A stretch of 64,000 bases of DNA. It comes from Burkholderia sp. SRS-46. Its GTDB lineage: Bacteria > Pseudomonadota > Gammaproteobacteria > Burkholderiales > Burkholderiaceae. Positions within the stretch are counted from its first letter, which is position 1; every line of letters starts with the position of its first letter. The stretch lies in NCBI RefSeq assembly GCF_004343775.1, contig NZ_PTXL01000003.1, forward strand, positions 558,001-622,000, written 5' to 3'. Below the pieces are notes generated by a model. The model saw only the letters and a program-made list of their open reading frames with translations, did no database searches and was not told the DNA's origin. The translations under genes were made by a program, and so were the position numbers. Below are positions 62,061-64,000 of the stretch, one piece after another.

Positions 62061-62091
62061 ACCATAACCTTTAAGTAAAGTTAAAGGTCAA
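62061..62091 (-). promoter_or_regulatory. MerR-type promoter 4 (DJ-1/PfpI gene)
   Basis: On the minus strand: -35 TTGACC (62091-62086), a 19-bp spacer and -10 TATGGT (62066-62061). The spacer overlaps a perfect 8-bp dyad ACCTTTAA-ctttac-TTAAAGGT, the best operator in the group. Confidence 0.78.
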
Positions 62092-62105
62092 GACCTTTTT
62101 GCCGT

Positions 62106-62744
62106 TCACGCTCCGGGGCGCGCTTGCGGCAGAACCAGCCCGTCCAGCAAGGTCGTCAACGCGTCTTCGATCGCGTGATCGCCGACCTTCTCGCGCACCA
62201 GCCGCCCGTCGATCGCGAGCATCGTCAGGCCATGAAGATGCGCCCAGCAGGCGGTCGCCTGGCCGAGCGCGGAGCGCGGGCGGATCGTGCCGGCTTGCTG
62301 GCCGCGCTCGAGGATGTCGATGACCAGCTGGAAGGGCGCTTGCGCGCGCGGATCGAGGTGGATCGCCGTCGGCTCCCCGGCCTCCGCGGCGAACATCAGC
62401 CGATAGAGCTCCGGGTTCCGCTGGCCGAACGCGAGATGCGCATAGGCCAGCGCACGCAGCACCGCCGGTGCGTCCGACGCGGGATCGACGGATTCGGCGA
62501 GCGCATCGCGCAAGCGATCGAACCCGATCAGCGCCAGTTCGAGCAGCAGCGCGGCCTTGTCCGGGAAATGCCGGTAGGGCGCGGAGTGGCTGACGTTCGC
62601 CCGCCGCGCGATTTCACGCAGCGTGAATTGCCAGCCCTGTTGCGCCTGCAGCGTGTCGAGCGCCGTTTCGATGATCGCGCGGCGCAGATCCCCGTGGTGA
62701 TAAGCCTTTTGCCCGGCGTCGGTGTCGGCGTCTGACGGCATCAT
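62106..62744 (-). CDS. TetR-family regulator next to the aldehyde dehydrogenase
   Basis: A 212-residue TetR repressor with HTH (FTLREIARRANVSHSAPYRHFPDK) and an all-helical ligand domain. ATG 62744 has a GGAG ribosome site. It is divergent from the aldehyde dehydrogenase gene with an inverted repeat between, so it likely represses that gene until an aldehyde or aromatic ligand binds. Confidence 0.88.
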   Translation of the reverse strand: MMPSDADTDAGQKAYHHGDLRRAIIETALDTLQAQQGWQFTLREIARRANVSHSAPYRHFPDKAALLLELALIGFDRLRDALAESVDPASDAPAVLRALAYAHLAFGQRNPELYRLMFAAEAGEPTAIHLDPRAQAPFQLVIDILERGQQAGTIRPRSALGQATACWAHLHGLTMLAIDGRLVREKVGDHAIEDALTTLLDGLVLPQARPGA

Positions 62745-62751
62745 GTTGCTC

Positions 62752-62774
62752 CAATGTTGACATCGGAAACATTG
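62752..62774. promoter_or_regulatory. TetR operator between divergent tetR and aldehyde dehydrogenase genes
   Basis: An inverted repeat CAATGTT-N9-AACATTG (62752-62758 with 62768-62774) lies between the divergent genes, near the tetR ribosome site and upstream of a TTGACA sequence. Typical TetR operator geometry. Confidence 0.55.
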
Positions 62775-62840
62775 TGGTCCTATCATTCGAGGCATGCAAG
62801 TTGACAGTGTCTACATCGACGCAACCACGTGAGGTGCACC

Positions 62841-64000
62841 ATGGCCGTTTCCGCAGAATCCAGCTCGAGCATCGACCCGGCGGCGTTGCTGGCCCGCCAG
62901 CGCAGCGCATTCGTCAGGGAGGGGCCGCCGAGCGTGCAGCAGCGCAAGGCCACGCTCGCCCGGCTGCGCGCCGCGGTGCTGGCGCATCGCCGCGACGTGG
63001 AGGAGGCGGTCAGCGCCGATTTCGGCCATCGCTCGCGCCATGAGACCGCGATCATGGAACTGGTCGGCGTGATCCAGGCGATCGACTACCTGACGCGCAA
63101 CCTGCGTCGCTTCATGAAGCCGCAGCGCCGGCACGTCGGCCTCTTCTATCGCGCCGGGCAGGCTCGCGTGGAATACCAGCCGGTGGGGGTGGTCGGGGTG
63201 ATGGCGCCGTGGAACTACCCGTTCGCGCTGACGTTCATTCCGCTGGCAACCGCGCTGGCCGCCGGCAATCGCGCGATGCTCAAGCCTTCGGAGCTGACAC
63301 CCCGCACCAGCGAGGTGATCCGGCGGATGCTCGCGGACACCTTCCCGAGCGAGGAAGTCGCGGTCGTGCTCGGCGGCCCGGAAGTCGGCGCCGCCTTCAG
63401 CGGCTTGCCGTTCGACCATCTGCTGTTTACCGGCAGCACGCAGGTGGGCCGCATGGTCATGAAGGCGGCAAGCGACAACCTGGTGCCGGTGACGCTCGAA
63501 CTCGGCGGCAAGAGCCCCGTGATCGTCGCGAGGGGGCATGTCGACGGCCGGACGATGTCCAGCATCGTGTTCGGCAAGCTGTCGAACGGCGGGCAGACTT
63601 GCGTGGCCCCCGACTATGCGCTGGTGCACGAAGACGATCTGGACGCATTCGTCGCGCAATACGATGCGGCCGTCACCCGCTTCTATCCGGACGGGCCAAC
63701 CAGTTCGGATTACACATCGATCGTCAGCGACCGGCATTACGATCGTTTGAGAGACCTCGTCGACGAGGCGCGCAGCAAGGGCGCGCGCGTGATCGAGGCG
63801 GGCGTGAGCCCGCAGCAAGCGGCCACCCGCAGGCGGACGCTTGCGCCCACCTTGATCGTCGGGGCCAGCGACGACATGGCGGTCATGCAGGAAGAGATCT
63901 TCGGGCCGATCCTGCCGGTGCGCACGTATCGCACGATCGACGAGGTCGTCGACTACGTGAACGCCCGCCCGCGCCCGCTTGCGCTCTACTACTTCGGCGC
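62841..64000 (+). CDS. Aldehyde dehydrogenase, coniferyl-aldehyde type (3' end outside window)
   Basis: The frame from ATG 62841 stays open to the window edge (about 386 residues seen). Motifs: APWNYPFALTFIPLATALAAGN, LKPSELTPRTSEV, FTGSTQVGR, catalytic Glu in TLELGGKSP and nucleophile Cys in GGQTCVAPDY. The Q-T-C-V-A-P-D-Y pattern is typical of coniferyl aldehyde dehydrogenase and related long-chain aldehyde enzymes. A GAGGTG ribosome site precedes it. It would oxidise an aldehyde to the acid and is probably controlled by the divergent TetR gene. Confidence 0.9.
   Translation, partial: MAVSAESSSSIDPAALLARQRSAFVREGPPSVQQRKATLARLRAAVLAHRRDVEEAVSADFGHRSRHETAIMELVGVIQAIDYLTRNLRRFMKPQRRHVGLFYRAGQARVEYQPVGVVGVMAPWNYPFALTFIPLATALAAGNRAMLKPSELTPRTSEVIRRMLADTFPSEEVAVVLGGPEVGAAFSGLPFDHLLFTGSTQVGRMVMKAASDNLVPVTLELGGKSPVIVARGHVDGRTMSSIVFGKLSNGGQTCVAPDYALVHEDDLDAFVAQYDAAVTRFYPDGPTSSDYTSIVSDRHYDRLRDLVDEARSKGARVIEAGVSPQQAATRRRTLAPTLIVGASDDMAVMQEEIFGPILPVRTYRTIDEVVDYVNARPRPLALYYFG

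Overview
The window is high-GC DNA with short gaps, many ATGA/GTGA gene overlaps and a dense set of regulators and efflux systems. Gene content (single-chain pyruvate carboxylase, an AaeA/FUSC-type exporter operon, CopA/CopC/CopD, chrBA, a DmeR/DmeF pair, LysR/AraC/TetR regulators) suggests a beta-proteobacterium of the Burkholderia type, probably Burkholderia cepacia complex. This is inferred from family recognition; no rRNA, tRNA or species marker is present. No insertion sequence, CRISPR array or replication origin was seen.

Layout. 1-5.4 kb: 3' part of pyc, a DUF2889 protein, a truncated LysE-type exporter and a ProQ/FinO RNA chaperone with long low-complexity arms. 6.0-7.6 kb: a nickel/cobalt module, an RcnR/CsoR-type repressor (dmeR) with two C-tract operators, the CDF exporter dmeF and a DUF1289 protein. 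7.6-15.3 kb: a copper island, with a heavy-metal two-component system divergent from two small secreted proteins, an outer-membrane factor, multicopper oxidase CopA, a CusF-like protein, CopC and CopD. 15.4-19.0 kb: iron functions (TonB-dependent siderophore receptor with a Fur-like site, bacterioferritin) and an M24 peptidase-like protein. 19.2-25.0 kb: chromate island (chrB, chrA, an internally deleted ChrB_C/ChrE-like gene, an MFS permease, a DUF1259 protein, a beta-propeller protein). 25.2-26.8 kb: an EamA permease with a very His-rich tail and a small cupredoxin.

26.9-31.7 kb is the most unusual part. It is a molybdenum-linked module without nitrogenase: a small unknown protein and a DUF2325 protein on one strand; on the other a small molybdopterin-binding oxidoreductase, a NifQ-like protein and a one-domain ModE; then a separate tandem-Mop molbindin. 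Both arms start at closely similar ModE-like boxes.

31.9-37.2 kb: a marR-controlled tripartite aromatic-acid/fusaric-acid-type efflux operon. 37.4-42.4 kb: a fatty-acid or side-chain catabolic locus (two acyl-CoA dehydrogenases, an AraC regulator, an acyl-CoA ligase) whose two arms share a 67-bp upstream repeat. 43.1-48.9 kb: a GNAT enzyme and an EmrAB/NodT efflux operon ending in a siderophore-interacting flavoprotein. 48.9-55.2 kb: TetR, two tail-to-tail LysR paralogues, a DinB-like protein, AraC, Ap4A phosphorylase and a broken GNAT gene.

55.3-62.1 kb is an apparent MerR regulon. Four promoters with -35 and -10 boxes exactly 19 bp apart drive an Old Yellow Enzyme, an alpha/beta hydrolase, an acetoacetate-decarboxylase-like plus saccharopine-dehydrogenase-like pair, and a DJ-1/PfpI protein, with two MerR paralogues embedded among them. 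The window ends with a TetR gene divergent from an aldehyde dehydrogenase gene of the coniferyl-aldehyde type that runs off the edge.
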